A stretch of 43,873 nucleotides of DNA from Bacillus canaveralius (GTDB lineage: Bacteria; Bacillota; Bacilli; Bacillales; Cytobacillaceae), in NCBI RefSeq assembly GCF_002860125.1, contig NZ_PGVA01000035.1, positions 1-43,873 of the forward strand. The letters are read 5' to 3'. Every line of letters begins with the position of its first letter. Within the stretch, counting starts at the first letter, position 1. A program made the translations under genes and the position numbers. Of the stretch, positions 7,814 through 16,706 are shown in pieces. The notes under the pieces are model-generated. The model saw only the letters and a program-made list of their open reading frames with translations, was not told the origin of the DNA and searched no databases.

Positions 7814-8698
7814 ATGATGGCTAAAACGGTTACGCGAAGAAAATTTATAAAAAGAGCTTTTGTAGCGGTGTTTACCTGCATAGCAGCAAGTTTTGGAGCG
7901 ATTTTTTATGCAAGAGAAATCGAACCCAAGCTCCTTGATATCACAACTTACCCAATTAAGAATCCAGTAATTCCGAAAGGTTTTGAGGGATTTAAAATCG
8001 TTCAGTTTAGCGATACGCACCTTGGCTTTCAATATGACCTGAAGCAGTTAAAACGGCTCATTGATAAGATCAATAAACTTGAGCCCGATTTAATTCTATT
8101 TACCGGCGACTTAATGGATGCGCCCAATAAATACGAAGATACGGATAAAATCGTCTTGATTCTCAGCCAGCTTAACGCCCCTTTCGGAAAATTTGCAGTA
8201 TATGGAAACCACGACCACGGCGGTTACGGATCAGATATCTATAAAGATATTATGAGCAATTCAGGTTTTTCAGTTTTATTAAATGAATCCCGTCGTATTG
8301 AACTTCTCGACCATTCAAGTATTTATGTTATCGGGGTCGATGATGCCATGCTGGGTAAGCCCAATTTAAGTGCTTCCGTACAAAATGTTCCTGACGATGC
8401 TTATCAAATCCTGCTGTCGCACGCACCTGATCTTGCAGATGAGGCAGCTACTTTTGGCATCGGGTTGCAGCTTAGCGGCCACAGCCATGGCGGACAAGTA
8501 CAAATACCGTTTGTTGGTGCCCTGATTACCCCCCCATTTGCTGAAAGATACCACGAGGGTTTTTATGAAGTCGGCGGGGCTGCCCCTTTGACCCTTTATG
8601 TTAACAGGGGGCTTGGCACGACAAGATTGCCGTTTCGATTTTTATCCAAACCCGAACTGACGATATTCACGTTATCTTCAGGAGATTTAAACGAATGA
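7814..8698 (+). CDS. ykuE: Tat-exported metallophosphoesterase YkuE
   Basis: A 294-residue calcineurin-like phosphoesterase. The N-terminus carries a twin-arginine motif (TRRKFIK) and a hydrophobic stretch, as in B. subtilis YkuE, which is exported by TatAyCy and held at the cell wall. The metal-binding blocks are complete: FSDTHLG, FTGDLMD, YGNHDHGGYG, LSHAPD and SGHSHGGQ. A membrane- or wall-proximal phosphoesterase acting on an unknown substrate is expected. The start is uncertain: an in-frame TTG lies at 7760, but the tandem ATGs at 7814/7817 put the twin arginines at the usual distance. It stands alone, convergent with the GGDEF-EAL gene. Confidence 0.9.
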   Translation: MMAKTVTRRKFIKRAFVAVFTCIAASFGAIFYAREIEPKLLDITTYPIKNPVIPKGFEGFKIVQFSDTHLGFQYDLKQLKRLIDKINKLEPDLILFTGDLMDAPNKYEDTDKIVLILSQLNAPFGKFAVYGNHDHGGYGSDIYKDIMSNSGFSVLLNESRRIELLDHSSIYVIGVDDAMLGKPNLSASVQNVPDDAYQILLSHAPDLADEAATFGIGLQLSGHSHGGQVQIPFVGALITPPFAERYHEGFYEVGGAAPLTLYVNRGLGTTRLPFRFLSKPELTIFTLSSGDLNE

Positions 8699-8729
8699 AA
8701 ACAGTTAATATCCAGCTGCTTTTTCGTTT

Positions 8730-10829
8730 TTAAATAAACTGCTCCTCCACAGTGAGATAAAATAATGGTTTAGAGAACAGATAGCCCTGTGCCTTATGAC
8801 AGTTTGCCTTTGCCAAAAAGTCTGCTTGCTCTTTATTCTCAACACCTTCAGCGATGACTTCCATTCCCAGGCTTCTGCCTAAATGGATAATTGTCGTTGT
8901 AATCGCGGCATTTTTTTCATTAACCAGAATATCTCTAACAAACGACTGATCAATTTTAAGGACGTCAATCGGAAATTGTTTTAAGTAATTTAATGAAGAA
9001 TACCCGGTGCCAAAGTCGTCCACTGAAATCTTAATTCCAAGCTCTTTAAGGCGATTTAGTATCGGAATCGTTTCTTCTGTATCCTCCATCGCCCCTTCCG
9101 TAATTTCTATTTCTAAACTGGAAGGCAAAATACCCGCTTCATCGATCGCAGTTTGAATCACATTTACAAGGCTCGGCTGCAGGAACTGCTTAGGAGAAAT
9201 ATTGACGGCAATGCGGATTTGTTGATTCCGTTTATCAGTCCACGCTTTTATTTGCTTGCATGCAGTTGAAATCACCCAATTCCCAATCGGTACGATTAAA
9301 CCTGTATCCTCTGCAAGCGGAATAAATTCATCAGGTGTAATAAAACCGAGCTCAGGGCTGTTCCAGCGAATCAGTGCTTCAAAACTGTTAATCTCACCGC
9401 TCGCGAGGTTCACTTGCGGCTGATAATACAGCTCCAGCTCGTCCCGTTCAAGCGCTTTCCGCAAATGGGTTTCCAGAGTTAGGACATTTCCGAGCGAAGA
9501 ATTCATATCGGACCGATAAAACTGGAAATGGGCTTTCCCCCTTTCCTTGACTCGGAACAATGCTTCATCCGCATTTTTAAGCAATGTCTCGGCATCTTTG
9601 CCATCATTCGGGTACATACTGATGCCAATGCTTGGCGTGATGTAATATTCTCCTGACTGCAAATAAAACGATTCCGTAAACATTGTCAGGATTTTCTGAG
9701 CAAAACGGGCCGTTTTTTTCCGGTCTGCATGATGAAGCAAAATAACGAATTCGTCCCCGCCCGGACGGTATACGCGACAGCCTTTTTTCTCCAGTTCTGC
9801 TAAACGGTCGGCAACCTTTTTCAATATTTCATCGCCAAAAAGGTGTCCGAGTGTGTCATTCAAATATTTAAAGCGGTCCAGATCAATGGAAATCAGCGCA
9901 AAAGCTTGTTTTTTGCGCTTCGTAGTTGCGATCGATTCATCGAGATCATCAAGCAGCGCCCTTCTGTTCAGGACACCCGTAAGCTGATCATGAAAAGCCA
10001 TAAATTTAATGGTTTCCGCGTTTTTCGCTTGTTCTGAAACATCCCTTGTAATGACATAGATCCCTTTTATTTCAGCATCAATAATGATTGGAACAGTTTT
10101 AATATGTACAGTTAAATGGGAGTTATTTTTATGTAAAAAACGGCAGTCCAGCGATTCGAGGGCATAACCATCCTCCGAGTTATCAAGCAATGATTTAAAA
10201 ACAGGCAAATCACTGTCGGAAACGAGTTCAAAGATCGAACACTTTTTCAATTGTTTTTCCGTATAGCCTGTAAGCCTGCGGGCAGCCGGATTAACCTCCA
10301 AAATATGTCCCATCAAGTCAATCGAAAAAATCGCATCCAAATTATGGTCAACAATCGAACGGTAACGCTGTTCACTTATAATCAATCTATTTTTCTCAAC
10401 TAATGTATCAGTGATATCTCTTGTGACGGACACGACATAGCGGGTCAAGCCAGTTTCGTCCTTTACCGGGGATAACACCGATTCACCAAAAATACTGGTT
10501 CCATCATCGAGAAAAATTTCGTCAGAAAAAATTGACAGTTTATTATTGTGTAAAATCCGTTCATACTCTTTTTGTAAAGACACTGCGCGCTCATGCGTGA
10601 GGACTTCCTGCAAAGATTTCCCGATGCACTGCTTATTAAGCCCGGCGCGCAGCAATCCCATTTCGTTCACAAAGATATACTTAAAGCGCGGCCCTTTTTC
10701 GACCTTCATAATAAAAACCAAATCTTTGACATGCCGAAAAACGATATCAAAAATCATTTTTTCTATCTTCTTGTTTGTATCCTGATTGTCTATTTCTGCT
10801 GTTAAAATTCCTTTTAAATATTCTTCCAT
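8730..10829 (-). CDS. PAS-PAS-GGDEF-EAL c-di-GMP turnover protein
   Basis: A 699-residue cytosolic protein: PAS domains at about 25-140 and 150-270, GGDEF at about 275-435 with an intact GGDEF at 357-361, and EAL at about 445-699 with EAL at 484-486, DDFGTGYSSL at 604 onward and EGVE near 661. Both catalytic signatures are intact, so synthesis and hydrolysis of c-di-GMP are both possible. The RxxD inhibitory site expected just before GGDEF is missing, so product inhibition is not predicted. No transmembrane segment is seen, so PAS ligands or partners should be cytosolic. The ATG follows AGAGGAT by 8 nt. It is a single-gene unit. Confidence 0.92.
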   Translation of the reverse strand: MEEYLKGILTAEIDNQDTNKKIEKMIFDIVFRHVKDLVFIMKVEKGPRFKYIFVNEMGLLRAGLNKQCIGKSLQEVLTHERAVSLQKEYERILHNNKLSIFSDEIFLDDGTSIFGESVLSPVKDETGLTRYVVSVTRDITDTLVEKNRLIISEQRYRSIVDHNLDAIFSIDLMGHILEVNPAARRLTGYTEKQLKKCSIFELVSDSDLPVFKSLLDNSEDGYALESLDCRFLHKNNSHLTVHIKTVPIIIDAEIKGIYVITRDVSEQAKNAETIKFMAFHDQLTGVLNRRALLDDLDESIATTKRKKQAFALISIDLDRFKYLNDTLGHLFGDEILKKVADRLAELEKKGCRVYRPGGDEFVILLHHADRKKTARFAQKILTMFTESFYLQSGEYYITPSIGISMYPNDGKDAETLLKNADEALFRVKERGKAHFQFYRSDMNSSLGNVLTLETHLRKALERDELELYYQPQVNLASGEINSFEALIRWNSPELGFITPDEFIPLAEDTGLIVPIGNWVISTACKQIKAWTDKRNQQIRIAVNISPKQFLQPSLVNVIQTAIDEAGILPSSLEIEITEGAMEDTEETIPILNRLKELGIKISVDDFGTGYSSLNYLKQFPIDVLKIDQSFVRDILVNEKNAAITTTIIHLGRSLGMEVIAEGVENKEQADFLAKANCHKAQGYLFSKPLFYLTVEEQFI

Positions 10830-10986
10830 CCAATCATCCTCTTGGCCTGTACGATAATATGAACAAAACGGGTAAAATAGACTATATCTCTATATTACTA
10901 TTAAAGAGTGTTTTAAATCGACAAAAATTGCTGATTAAACAATAATTTTTTTAAAATATACAGGGATCAATATTTTATGTGTTGAT

Positions 10987-11016
10987 AAAAAAACTCACCG
11001 CAACTATACGGTGAGT
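10987..11016 (-). terminator. Terminator of the MMPL transporter gene
   Basis: An 8-bp stem ACTCACCG/CGGTGAGT with an 8-nt loop is followed on the minus strand by TTTTTTT. Confidence 0.9.
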
Positions 11017-11056
11017 CTGCAATTTGTATCATCAAAGTATGTTAAAATCTGTTTCA

Positions 11057-14000
11057 TTATCTTTTTAGGTGAATAAAAGGCCACCAATTCGCTTTTCCAA
11101 ACATCCTGACCATTACAGGCACGAACAGCGGCAGGATGATAAGTGCATACAGCAGCAATCCAGATAATACAAGTGTTGCTATTTGCAGCAGTGACAATAC
11201 TCCGGACGGCAGCATTGCGGCAAACGTTCCTGCGAGAATAATCACCGCGGAGATGATGACAGTTCCCATATTTCGCATCGCCAGCATCATTGCTTTTTCG
11301 ACACTCATATCGCGGTATTCATTAAAGCGGTCCATGAGAAAAATTGAATAATCCACTCCAAGTGCCATCAATATAACAAACCCAAAGAACGGTACAGCCC
11401 AGTTAATGCCTTGATAGCCAAGAATATTAACAAAAACTACTTCTGTAATCGCTAGTGAAGAAAAGTAAGTCAATATTAACGAACCGACTAAATAGATTGG
11501 CATAATTAAAGATTTTAACAACACAACCAATATTAAACCGATTCCAATCAGCATAAACCAAACTGTTCGGGAGTAATCTGAGTCCGAGATATTTTGCAAG
11601 TCGTTGTACACACTTGTTACCCCGGAAACGCCAACGTTTGCGTTTTCGAGCTTTGTCCCAGCAACCGCCTTGCTGACAGCTTCGTTAATTTCATCTACTT
11701 TTTTTAACGTGTCATTCGCGTAAGGATTATTTGCGAACACAACATCAATTGTCGTCATTTTCCCGTCTTCAGACATATAAGTATCGAACACCTGCTGAAA
11801 TTCTTTACCCTTGATTACGTCTTCGGGAATATAAAATCCACTCATTTGTTCGTCTGTTGCGTTTGACAAATTTTCTAAATACGCAGAGGCATCTACCAGT
11901 CCACCGCTAATTTCACCGAGACCGTCTGCCCCTTCATTAAGTCCGCTGCCCAATTCGGTTAGCTGTGAAGCAAGCTCTCCAAAGCCCGTCTCAAGTTGCC
12001 CTTGTCCAGCGGCCAGCGTGCTTAAGCCCGCTGCCAATTGCGGAAGGCGGTCGACAATTTGGCCCTGCCCGTCGGCAGCAGTTTGAAAGCCTTGTTCCAG
12101 AGCGGAAGCTCCACTTATTAGTTCTTCAAGGCCTGAATTCAAGTTATCAAGACCTATGTGTAAATTTTCAAGTCCAGATTTGCTATTAGACAATCCAGTG
12201 TGCACCCCAGCAAGTCCATCGTTGGAGCCATTAAATAATGCTAAAACCCCTCCAAGTGACTCACTGCTTGCATGTACAGTGCTTTCTATCGTAAGAAAAT
12301 CCTCGTCTGCCGCAATAACTGGATACTTTGACTTAACATTTGCAAATGGAGTCTCAAGGCTTGCTAATCGTTGTTGTAAAGAAACAAGGCCTTCTGTAGT
12401 ACCACGGTAATTATCAAGGAGCCCCCCGGTATTGCTGTGCATTTGGTCGATACCTTGCAATAGTGCTGAACTCCCTTGCAGTAATTCTCCGGTTCCCGCT
12501 TTTGCCTTGATTAACCCAACTTTAATCTGGCCGATTCCTAACGTTCCATCTCTCATTCCGGCTTCGATCGTTTGTAACGCGGTTTTAACATCTCCTACCC
12601 CGGATTGCAGCTGGTTCGTTCCCGTGACAAGTTCTTCCACCCCGGTTACCGCTTCCGTCATTTCCGGAGCAGATGCGTCAATGGCGCTGGATGCGTCCTC
12701 CAAACCATCTTTAATTGTATTAATTCCTTCATTCCCTTCGGACAGCCCTTGATTCAACTGGCGCGCTTGTTCACTAACATACAGATCTTTGACAGGATCA
12801 CCTGCAGGCCTTGTTGCACTGCGAACCTTTTCAACAGACTCAATTTTTGCAACGTCACTGCTTACCTGTTCAATCAGGGTCAAATATTCACTGCTCTTCA
12901 TCGATTCATCATTTTCGATGACAATGGTTGACGGCAGTGATTCCCCAGGTCCGAAGCTGTCGGAAATAAGATTGAATGCTTTAACTGAGTGATAATCATC
13001 GCCGATTTCATCAAGCGAATTAAATGATAATGAACCATCATATTTGATTAATAACGGCACCGTAATCACCGCTACGATCAGTAAAGTTAAGATCGGCCGA
13101 TATAATGACAGCTGCCCTGCCAGGCCCCACAATTTGCTCTGCTGATGGGACATATTTCCTTTGACCGGCCAGAACAACTTTCGTCCGAGGACCGCCATAA
13201 AAAACGGAACAATCGTCCCGAGCGCCAGCAGTAGAACGGCTACCCCAACAGCTACAGCAGCTGCTGATTGGTAGAGCTTAAAGTCAGCAAAGCCGATCGA
13301 GGCGAAACCGGTTAGAACGGCAACACCGCTAAACAAAACGGTCCTTCCGGCTGTTTTAAAGGTGTTAACAATTGCAGTCTCAGTCGACTCTTGCACAGAC
13401 AGTTCCTCTTTAAATCGGCTCAGCAGTAAAATACAATAATCCGTCCCAATCCCAAACAGAATTGCTACCAGGAAGATTTGCGTGAAATTTGATAGCGGAA
13501 AGTCGGCACGATCCACTAAAAAAGCAACGATCGACTGGCTCGCTATATAAGTGATTCCCACCGTAACAAGCGGGATAATCGGTGCGACGACAGAACGAAA
13601 CACGAGTACAAGAACAACCAATATAAAGATCAGCGTAATGATTTCCGTCTTCTTTAAACCATTTTGCGAACTGACTATCACATCTTCACTGATAAAAGCA
13701 TTGCCTGTCATGTGGGTGTTAACGCCCTCTGTGTCGACAGCTTCCTTAAGTTGTTTTTGAACGGCAGAAATTTCTCTTTCGCCAAATCGTACATCAACAA
13801 GCGCCAAAATCGTTTTCCCATCTTCACTGACAAGTTGCTTCTCCAGGCCCGGTTCACTAAAATGGCTAATAATATTGGCAGTTCCCAGTTGAGGGGCTTT
13901 TTTCTCAAGCCGCTTAAGCGTACCTTCGATATTGTCCAACTGCTCTTTTGTTAACGGTTTCGTGTCGGAAAAGACGATTACAATGCTCTCACTGCTGTCG

Positions 14001-14182
14001 TCCGCACCCTGATGGTCAGCAATAATTTGGCTTGCCACACTTGATGGATAGTCGTCAGGAACTGTAATCTGTCCTTTTTCCCTGACAAGCCCTTCCATGT
14101 TAGGCGCATAGAAAGCCAGCACAGCTGCAAAAATGATCCAGGCTGAGAATATCAGCCAACGAAACCGAATAATCTTTTTCAT
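11057..14182 (-). CDS. MMPL/RND-family exporter (YdgH-like)
   Basis: A 1041-residue membrane protein of the MMPL class: two repeated halves, each with a helix, a large extracytoplasmic loop and a five- to six-helix bundle. The conserved proton-relay blocks are GIGTDYCILLLSRFKEE in the first half and ALGVDYSIFLMDRFNEY in the second. The loop before the second bundle (about residues 480-760) contains many GL-x-x-L-x-x-G quasi-repeats, predicted to form an extended helical rod. B. subtilis YdgH is similar and is preceded by the MarR gene ydgG, the same order as here. The MarR stop codon abuts this start, and GGGAGGA serves as ribosome site. Export of a lipid-like or toxic compound is inferred; the substrate is unknown. 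Confidence 0.88.
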   Translation of the reverse strand: MKKIIRFRWLIFSAWIIFAAVLAFYAPNMEGLVREKGQITVPDDYPSSVASQIIADHQGADDSSESIVIVFSDTKPLTKEQLDNIEGTLKRLEKKAPQLGTANIISHFSEPGLEKQLVSEDGKTILALVDVRFGEREISAVQKQLKEAVDTEGVNTHMTGNAFISEDVIVSSQNGLKKTEIITLIFILVVLVLVFRSVVAPIIPLVTVGITYIASQSIVAFLVDRADFPLSNFTQIFLVAILFGIGTDYCILLLSRFKEELSVQESTETAIVNTFKTAGRTVLFSGVAVLTGFASIGFADFKLYQSAAAVAVGVAVLLLALGTIVPFFMAVLGRKLFWPVKGNMSHQQSKLWGLAGQLSLYRPILTLLIVAVITVPLLIKYDGSLSFNSLDEIGDDYHSVKAFNLISDSFGPGESLPSTIVIENDESMKSSEYLTLIEQVSSDVAKIESVEKVRSATRPAGDPVKDLYVSEQARQLNQGLSEGNEGINTIKDGLEDASSAIDASAPEMTEAVTGVEELVTGTNQLQSGVGDVKTALQTIEAGMRDGTLGIGQIKVGLIKAKAGTGELLQGSSALLQGIDQMHSNTGGLLDNYRGTTEGLVSLQQRLASLETPFANVKSKYPVIAADEDFLTIESTVHASSESLGGVLALFNGSNDGLAGVHTGLSNSKSGLENLHIGLDNLNSGLEELISGASALEQGFQTAADGQGQIVDRLPQLAAGLSTLAAGQGQLETGFGELASQLTELGSGLNEGADGLGEISGGLVDASAYLENLSNATDEQMSGFYIPEDVIKGKEFQQVFDTYMSEDGKMTTIDVVFANNPYANDTLKKVDEINEAVSKAVAGTKLENANVGVSGVTSVYNDLQNISDSDYSRTVWFMLIGIGLILVVLLKSLIMPIYLVGSLILTYFSSLAITEVVFVNILGYQGINWAVPFFGFVILMALGVDYSIFLMDRFNEYRDMSVEKAMMLAMRNMGTVIISAVIILAGTFAAMLPSGVLSLLQIATLVLSGLLLYALIILPLFVPVMVRMFGKANWWPFIHLKR

Positions 14183-14638
14183 TTATGTTAATCCTCCCCG
14201 ACGCTTTTCGATAATCGTGTTTATCTTTTCGTAAATTGTGATAAAACTGTCCAATTCTTCATGGGTGAGTTCTTGCAAATAAGATGCCACAAAATTTTCG
14301 ATTTTTTCCTCGCCCTTTAAATAAATCTTCCGTCCTTCGTCGGTAATATTTATGTAAACATTACGGCGATCCTCTTCATCCCTGATTCTTTCAACTAGCT
14401 GCCTTGCTTCAAGCCGGTCTATTTTTGCCGTCATTGCACTTTTATTGACACCGCAATACTCTGCGAGCTCTGAAGATTTTAAAGTTCCTTTTAGATGGAG
14501 ATTTCTTAATACAGCAAATTGCTCAAGAGACAGTTCCTCGAGAACCTGCTCGGAAATCAGTGCGGAAATACTTTTAGTAGCAAACAAATACACATCCTCA
14601 TACCGCTTGATTAATATTTCGAGCGATTGCTTATCCAA
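14183..14638 (-). CDS. MarR-family transcriptional regulator (YdgG-like)
   Basis: A 151-residue winged-helix protein with the MarR pattern: N-terminal dimerisation helix, recognition region (LKSSELAEYCGVNKSAMTAKIDRLE) and the wing signature RDEEDRRNVYINITDEGR. It is the first gene of a two-gene operon with the MMPL exporter, separated by no intergenic base. The family normally represses its own operon and is released by a ligand, so it probably controls export of that ligand. A clear SigmaA promoter lies just upstream. Confidence 0.9.
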   Translation of the reverse strand: MDKQSLEILIKRYEDVYLFATKSISALISEQVLEELSLEQFAVLRNLHLKGTLKSSELAEYCGVNKSAMTAKIDRLEARQLVERIRDEEDRRNVYINITDEGRKIYLKGEEKIENFVASYLQELTHEELDSFITIYEKINTIIEKRRGGLT

Positions 14639-14670
14639 TTAGTTCACCCCCTAAACGATTCACGGTATAA

Positions 14671-14699
14671 ACTATATAAAATTATTCTTGCCACGTCAA
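14671..14699 (-). promoter_or_regulatory. SigmaA promoter of the marR-MMPL operon
   Basis: On the minus strand: TTGACG (14694-14699), 17-nt spacer, TATAGT (14671-14676), about 32 nt before the MarR start. The A/T-rich dyad around the -10 box would be the natural place for MarR binding, but no perfect palindrome is obvious. Confidence 0.75.
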
Positions 14700-14794
14700 T
14701 CAATATTCTTTTTTCATCTTTTCAATGGATCAGTAGTTTATGAATTCGTTTAGAAGGACATGCGCAAACTGCCTACTTTTAACATAAAATAATT

Positions 14795-14944
14795 GAGTTA
14801 ATTTAACAAAGTAATAAGCTGAACTGAAAAACGAATGAAGTAGTCTAAATATATAGGAGCATGTTGTAGGAAACGAATCACACTATCTTAACTTTAAGTA
14901 ACTGTTCGTTATTCACTTAAAGAATGGCTTTATGAAATTCATTC
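14795..14944. repeat. MITE-like inverted-repeat element, copy 1
   Basis: A 150-bp non-coding element. Its left end reads GAGTTAATTTAAC and its right end, reverse-complemented, reads GAATGAATTTCAT. The inverted similarity continues inward to a GTGAATAACGAAC block that mirrors CTGAAAAACGAAT. It is flanked by AATT at 14791-14794 and again at 14945-14948, a 4-bp target duplication. Two relatives lie at 16401-16694. It fills most of the gap between the MarR promoter and ykuD. Confidence 0.8.
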
Positions 14945-15085
14945 AATTAGAAAGAATCTTTATAGATAAACGGTCCGGCGTTTTAGGTGAAAGAAAGTTA
15001 AGCTGCTTCGTTGAATATGTCCGACGTTGATGATATATCTCGAAAGATGCCGATAACACACGCACGGATCTGATTATTGAAAGGA

Positions 15086-15592
15086 ATGATTCACATTTAT
15101 CATCAAGTTGCTCATGGAGAAACACTTTCTATCATTGCCAAAAATTATCGGAGGTCATTGTCCCAATTAGTGGCTGCCAATCCACAACTTATAGATCCTA
15201 ATCTGCTTACAGCAGGACAGTTCATTTTAATACCTGGCCTTCCAGATCCTGATTCAATCCCCTACACCATTTCAGTCTCCCTGAACAGTCGACGGCTGAC
15301 CTTATTAAAAAATGGCCAGCCTATAAAATCGTATCCAATTGCGGTTGGGAAAATGCTGACGATAACTCCCGTAGGCCAATATGTAATTGTCAATCGTGAA
15401 CCAAATCCCGGCGGCCCATATGGTGCAATGTGGCTGTCATTATCAAAAGCAGGCTATGGCATCCATGGAACTAATAATCCTTCCTCAATTGGCAAAGCTG
15501 TCTCGAAAGGCTGTATACGGATGTTTAATCAAGATGTGCTGGAATTGTCACGGCTTGTCCCCAATGGGACGCGGGTATTAATCAGCCCGTGA
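15086..15592 (+). CDS. ykuD: L,D-transpeptidase YkuD with N-terminal LysM
   Basis: A 168-residue protein: a LysM domain (residues 4-52, [17 protein letters not shown] to ILIPG) that binds peptidoglycan, then a YkuD catalytic domain. The active-site signature is complete: H in [20 protein letters not shown] with the nucleophile cysteine and following arginine (SKGCIRM). It is close to B. subtilis YkuD, which forms 3-3 cross-links and is linked to spore peptidoglycan. No signal peptide is present, as in YkuD itself. The start is unclear: the ATG at 15086 is immediately preceded by AAAGGA without spacer, while an in-frame TTG at 15077 has only a weak GGAT site. A MITE-like element lies 130 nt upstream. 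Confidence 0.9.
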   Translation: MIHIYHQVAHGETLSIIAKNYRRSLSQLVAANPQLIDPNLLTAGQFILIPGLPDPDSIPYTISVSLNSRRLTLLKNGQPIKSYPIAVGKMLTITPVGQYVIVNREPNPGGPYGAMWLSLSKAGYGIHGTNNPSSIGKAVSKGCIRMFNQDVLELSRLVPNGTRVLISP

Positions 15593-15607
15593 ATGAACTT
15601 AGTCCGA

Positions 15608-15632
15608 AACTTGCCGTTTGGCGAGTTTTTTT
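15608..15632 (+). terminator. Terminator of ykuD
   Basis: An 8-bp stem AACTTGCC/GGCGAGTT (one G-U) with a GTTT loop and a T7 run, 16 nt after the ykuD stop. Confidence 0.9.
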
Positions 15633-15743
15633 ATATGATTTTGGATTATAACCATGGGACGGTGTAAGGGCTTAATGAAAACGTTTTGAGGGTATAAATA
15701 ATAAGGATGTTAGAGAAAACAATTGTTGGCCGCCCTTTATTTC

Positions 15744-15769
15744 CCTCTTTTTTAAAAAAGAGGTATAAT
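15744..15769 (+). promoter_or_regulatory. ykyB promoter -10 box with abutting 20-bp palindrome
   Basis: A perfect TATAAT at 15764-15769 is directly preceded by a perfect 20-bp palindrome (CCTCTTTTTT/AAAAAAGAGG, 15744-15763). The palindrome occupies the spacer and the -35 position, where no good TTGACA match is seen. Such placement suggests an operator or an activator-dependent promoter. Confidence 0.5.
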
Positions 15770-15806
15770 AAAGTGGATTAAACTATTTTGGAAAGGAGCG
15801 AAAACA

Positions 15807-16271
15807 TTGAATCGGGACCTAAAACCATTTCCCCCATTAAAAGCAACGGCTGAAAACCTCTCGCAAGCCATCTTCACCGTAAATCGACATGCAAAGACAG
15901 CTCCAAATCCTAAATATTTATACAGGCTTAAAAAAGAAGCTATAAATAAAATGATTGGAGAAGGAAAGGCCAAAAAAGTTGGCTTGCATTTTTCCAGGAA
16001 CCCAAGGAATAGCCAGCAACAGTCTGATGTGCTGGTCGTGTGCGGACACTATTCGTTTCACATACCTCCAACTAAAGACGATTTTAAGGAGTTGCCGCAT
16101 CTTGGCAGTCTAAACGAAGCGATTCGGAATCCAAAGGCACAGATTCCACTCGGCCAGGCAAAAAAGCTGCTTCAATCATATACTGGAATAATCGAAGACA
16201 AGCGGGATCCGGACAATAAGCGGCAATACAAAAAACCGGTCTTTAAAAAGCTTGGTGAAAGCTATTTGTGA
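15807..16271 (+). CDS. ykyB: YkyB family protein
   Basis: A 154-residue protein, exactly the length of B. subtilis YkyB, and sharing its core VNRHAKTAPNPKYLY, GLHFSKNPR-like segment (GLHFSRNPRNSQQQSDVL), PPTKDDF and C-terminal PVFKKLGESY. It is basic and cytosolic with no known catalytic motif; the function is unknown. The start is TTG with AAAGGAG 8 nt upstream. It stands between ykuD and cheV as in B. subtilis, here flanked by MITE-like repeats on both outer sides. Confidence 0.88.
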   Translation: MNRDLKPFPPLKATAENLSQAIFTVNRHAKTAPNPKYLYRLKKEAINKMIGEGKAKKVGLHFSRNPRNSQQQSDVLVVCGHYSFHIPPTKDDFKELPHLGSLNEAIRNPKAQIPLGQAKKLLQSYTGIIEDKRDPDNKRQYKKPVFKKLGESYL

Positions 16272-16365
16272 ACGACCCTTCCTTATCGTCTGTTTTGGGA
16301 CAAGCTGTCTATGTTGAAGGACGCACCTCCTCGTTTTCCATTTGCATTTGGAATGTAAGCAAAAC

Positions 16366-16393
16366 AAAAAAGCCGGTTTTCCCGGCTTTTTTT
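16366..16393 (+). terminator. Terminator downstream of ykyB
   Basis: A6 plus GCCGG pairs with CCGGC plus T6 around a TTTTC loop. It lies 95 nt after the ykyB stop and just before the MITE-like repeats. Confidence 0.9.
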
Positions 16394-16400
16394 GTTTATT

Positions 16401-16694
16401 GAGTCAATTTCACAATGTAATGAGCTAAACCGAAAAACGAAAGAATTTGTCTAGAGATACAGGAGAATACTGTAACAGACGAATAATACTATCTTCATTT
16501 TTGTTTTTCAATTAAAGGAGTAAATTTCACAATGTAACAAGCTATACCGAAAAACGAATGAAGGTGTCTAAATTAACAGGAGTATGCCGTAAGAAACGAA
16601 TGATACTGTCTTAATTATAAATAACCGTTCGTTTTTCAGTTAAAGAATGCTTTTTATGAAATTCACTCAAAGAACTGCTTTATGAAATTCATTC
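16401..16694. repeat. MITE-like element, copy 2, split by copy 3
   Basis: The left part is 16401-16517 (GAGTCAATTTCACAATG to ATTAAAG) and the right part resumes at 16673-16694 (AACTGCTTTATGAAATTCATTC). Joined, they give a 139-bp element like copy 1. The interior insertion is copy 3. No target duplication is visible at the outer ends (TATT left, GAAT right), which suggests age. Confidence 0.75.
16518..16668. repeat. MITE-like element, copy 3, inserted in copy 2
   Basis: A 151-bp element with ends GAGTAAATTTCAC and, reverse-complemented, GAGTGAATTTCAT. It is bounded by AAAG at 16514-16517 and 16669-16672, a 4-bp target duplication. About 45 bp at each end are imperfect inverted repeats of each other (CCGAAAAACGAATG mirrors CTGAAAAACGAACG). 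It contains no ORF. Confidence 0.8.
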
Positions 16695-16706
16695 GAATTC
16701 ATTCTA

